A DNA stretch of 64,000 nucleotides from Streptomyces phaeolivaceus (GTDB lineage: Bacteria; Actinomycetota; Actinomycetes; Streptomycetales; Streptomycetaceae). The position numbers and the translations under genes are program-made. The stretch lies in assembly GCF_009184865.1 (NCBI RefSeq), contig NZ_CP045096.1:2232001-2296000 (forward strand). The letters are read 5' to 3'. This document shows, one piece after another, positions 61,800-64,000 of this stretch; positions within the stretch are counted from its first letter, which is position 1, and every line of letters starts with the position of its first letter. The notes beneath the pieces are model-generated. The model searched no databases. It was not told where the DNA came from and saw only the letters and a list, made by a program, of their open reading frames with translations.

Positions 61800-64000
61800 G
61801 CGGGCGGGCGAGGCTGGCGCTGTGCGCCTGGGCCGCCACGATCATGGCGGCGTGCGCGCTGCTGCCACTGGTCGATCCGGCGACCTGGATCTTCCAGGCG
61901 GCCCTGATGCTGGGCGTGCAGACCGGCGTGGGAGCGCTCACGCGACGGGTCCCGCTGGCCCGGCCGCTGACCGTGGCCGCGCAGGCGCTGGTCACACTGA
62001 TGATGCTGACGCTGGTCTTCGCCCGGGAGCAGGCGGTGGCCGGGATCGTCCCCGGCCCGGAGACGTTCCAGTACTTCGGGACGCTGCTGCAGACGGGCGC
62101 CGAGGACGTCGGCCGGTACGCCATCCCGGCGCCGCTGAGCGACGGCATCCGGCTGATGATCATCGGCGGTGTGCTGGTGATAGGCCTGCTGGTGGACGCG
62201 CTCGCGGTGACGTTCCGCTCCGCGGCCCCGGCCGGTCTGCCGCTGCTCGCGCTGTACTCGGTCGCCGCGGGGCTCTCCGACGGCGCCGCGTGGCTGTGGT
62301 TCGTGCTGGCCTCCGCCGGCTATCTGCTGCTGCTCCTGACCGAGAGCCGTGACCGGCTCTCGCAGTGGGGCCGGGTCTTCGGCGGCGCGTCGCACACCCC
62401 GCGCCCGGAGTCCTCGGGCGGCGCGGTGGCCCCGGTGCGCACCGGGCGGCGGATCGGCGCGGTGGCGCTGGGCATCGCCCTGGTGGTGCCGCTCGGGCTG
62501 CCGTCCCTCGACGGCGGGCTGCTGGACGGCACGGGCGCCGGTATCGGCGCCGGCTCCGGTGGCGGCGGGACGATCTCCGCGGTGAACCCGCTGGTGTCGC
62601 TGCGCGACAGCCTGAACGTGGACGAGGACCGCCAGGTCCTGTCGTACCGCACCAACACGGACAACGTGCAGGAGATGTATCTGCGGATCGTCTCCCTGGA
62701 CGACTTCGACGGCACCTCCTGGAAGCCGACCGAACGCTCCATCACCGAGGTGCCGGACGACTTCGGCACACCCACGGGCCTCAGCACCGACGTCAAGCGG
62801 TCGACGATCACGACCCGGATCGTCGCGGCGGAGAACTACGAGCAGGACTGGCTGCCGATGCCCTACCCGGTGACGGGCGTGGACATCGACGGCGACTGGC
62901 GGTACGAGCCCGTCGGGCGCACCCTCGTCGGTGACCACGACCAGGACACCCGGGGCGCCCAGTACACGGTCGAGAGCCTGATCGTGCAGCCCACGGCCGA
63001 GCAGCTGTCCTCGGCGCCGGAACCCCCGCCGTCCCTGCGGCGGGAGTACACCAAGGTGCCGGCCTCGCTGCCGCCGGTGGTGGCGCAGACGGCGCTGGAG
63101 GTCACCAAGGGCGCGACGAACAACTACGAGCGGGCGGTGAAGCTGCAGGACTGGTTCGCGTTCAGCGGCGAGTTCACGTACGACACCGAGGTGCGCTCCG
63201 GTACGGGCGCCCGTGCGATAGCCAGGTTCCTCCAGGAGAAGGAGGGCTTCTGTGTCCACTTCTCCTTCGCGATGGCGTCCATGGCCCGCACGCTGGGCAT
63301 ACCGGCCCGGGTGGCGGTGGGCTTCACCCCGGGCACCCCGCAGACGAACGGCACGATGTCGGTGGGTCTGCGCGACGCGCACGCCTGGCCGGAGTTGTAC
63401 TTCGAGGGTGTGGGCTGGACCCGCTTCGAGCCGACCCCCAACCGTGGTTCGACTCCCCCCTACACGGTGCCCGAGGACACCGGCACCGGCGGCCTGCCCG
63501 AGGTGCCCCGGCCCTCTCAGTCGGCGACCGCGGAGCCGTCGGCCGAGCCGTCCGCGAGCGCGAGCTGCACCCCGCAGGAGGTGAAGCTCGGTGCCTGCGC
63601 GAGCGAGTCCGCGGCTGCGGTGGCGGGTGGGGACGACGACAAGCGCTCGTTCTGGGGCCTGCTGTTCTTCTCGCCCTGGACGCTGCTGATCCTTCCGGGC
63701 GCGCTGCTGGTGCTGGCGATCCCGTTGCTGCCGATGCTGTGGCGGCTGCGGGTCCGGTCCGTACGACTGGGCGCGCACGACGGCACGGTGGCCAAGAGCG
63801 CCCGCGGAACCACTCCGGCACGGGACGTGACCGGCGAGGCAGGGGGCGGCGGGCCGGTCGGTTCCCCGGCCCCGGCGGGCGGAGCCTCCGGGTACGGCCG
63901 TACGGAGGCCGCGGCCGCCCATGCGCTGGCCGCCTGGCAGGAGGTGGCCGACACGGCGTGGGACTACGGGATCGCGCCGGACGAGTCGCAGACGCCCCGT
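61796..64000 (+). CDS. Membrane transglutaminase-like protein (TgpA type), C-terminus beyond the window
   Basis: At least 735 residues. It has five or six N-terminal membrane helices (ALCAWAATIMAACALLPLVD and others, then IGAVALGIALVVPLGLPSL). A large extracytoplasmic region with a transglutaminase core comes next. The catalytic Cys486 is in EKEGFCVHFSFAMASMARTL and His529 in LRDAHAWPELYFEGVGWTRF. The third residue is Glu (FEPTP) where Asp is usual. A Pro/Ser linker and another membrane helix (FFSPWTLLILPGALLVLAIP) follow, then the start of a DUF4129-like tail. Proteins of this kind form a unit with MoxR and DUF58, probably acting on envelope peptides. The ATG overlaps the DUF58 stop. Confidence 0.9.
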   Translation, partial: MSGRARLALCAWAATIMAACALLPLVDPATWIFQAALMLGVQTGVGALTRRVPLARPLTVAAQALVTLMMLTLVFAREQAVAGIVPGPETFQYFGTLLQTGAEDVGRYAIPAPLSDGIRLMIIGGVLVIGLLVDALAVTFRSAAPAGLPLLALYSVAAGLSDGAAWLWFVLASAGYLLLLLTESRDRLSQWGRVFGGASHTPRPESSGGAVAPVRTGRRIGAVALGIALVVPLGLPSLDGGLLDGTGAGIGAGSGGGGTISAVNPLVSLRDSLNVDEDRQVLSYRTNTDNVQEMYLRIVSLDDFDGTSWKPTERSITEVPDDFGTPTGLSTDVKRSTITTRIVAAENYEQDWLPMPYPVTGVDIDGDWRYEPVGRTLVGDHDQDTRGAQYTVESLIVQPTAEQLSSAPEPPPSLRREYTKVPASLPPVVAQTALEVTKGATNNYERAVKLQDWFAFSGEFTYDTEVRSGTGARAIARFLQEKEGFCVHFSFAMASMARTLGIPARVAVGFTPGTPQTNGTMSVGLRDAHAWPELYFEGVGWTRFEPTPNRGSTPPYTVPEDTGTGGLPEVPRPSQSATAEPSAEPSASASCTPQEVKLGACASESAAAVAGGDDDKRSFWGLLFFSPWTLLILPGALLVLAIPLLPMLWRLRVRSVRLGAHDGTVAKSARGTTPARDVTGEAGGGGPVGSPAPAGGASGYGRTEAAAAHALAAWQEVADTAWDYGIAPDESQTPR

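Overview
The window is a contiguous piece of core chromosome from a high-GC actinobacterium, almost certainly a Streptomyces. The signs are the very high GC content with G/C-biased third codon positions, frequent GTG and TTG starts, GTGA/ATGA stop-start overlaps, and gene order. A histidine operon, dnaE, phoD, ileS, divIVA-sepF-ftsZ and the complete mur/fts cluster follow one another as in the SCO2044-SCO2097 region of S. coelicolor. I see no rRNA, tRNA, insertion sequence, prophage or CRISPR array.

Layout. (1) 1-7000: the start of hisI, a divergent DinB-like (TIGR03085) gene, then on the minus strand hisD-hisC-hisB-(54-aa membrane protein)-hisH-priA-(10-codon ORF)-RidA-hisF. Nearly every junction is a stop/start overlap, so the operon looks translationally coupled throughout. 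(2) 7000-15900: an unknown membrane protein, a helical-repeat protein, a Lon-substrate-binding-domain protein, a YbaK deacylase, an ABC exporter with an accompanying membrane protein, a NYN-domain nuclease-like protein and a 54-aa basic protein. Strong palindromic terminators and a dispersed inverted repeat separate the convergent genes. (3) 15950-36470: dnaE, a DUF2252 protein, a DsbA-like thiol protein, a lipoprotein, a large LuxR-type (LAL) ATPase regulator, the Tat-exported phosphatase PhoD, a dienelactone-hydrolase-like protein, an MscS channel, an SDR, a Na+/H+ antiporter, a GNAT acetyltransferase, an RluD-type pseudouridine synthase, lspA, and a DksA/TraR zinc-finger protein with a histone-H1-like N-terminal half. 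(4) 36740-40270: a T-box leader and ileS. (5) 40300-58240: the division and wall cluster on the minus strand: rsmH-ftsL-ftsI-murE-murF-mraY-murD-ftsW-murG-ftsQ-ftsZ-pgeF-yggS-sepF-yggT-divIVA. (6) 58570-64000: a beta-carbonic anhydrase, then a MoxR ATPase / DUF58 / transglutaminase operon that runs off the end.

How the genes work together: region 1 makes histidine, and its PriA also serves tryptophan synthesis. Region 5 supplies lipid II precursors (MurE/F/D, MraY, MurG), the septal synthase pair FtsW/FtsI, the FtsQ/L scaffold, the Z-ring (FtsZ, SepF) and polar growth (DivIVA).

The points most worth a second look are these. IleRS carries Gly-Ala-His-His where class I enzymes normally have His-x-Gly-His, under an ultrashort-stem-I translational T-box. 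A 10-codon ORF is spliced between priA and the RidA gene by ATGA overlaps at both ends. A two-helix membrane protein is coupled inside the his operon. The YbaK gene appears to have ATA where an ATG start is expected. I found no convincing wholly new multi-gene system; most of the window is conserved Streptomyces core.
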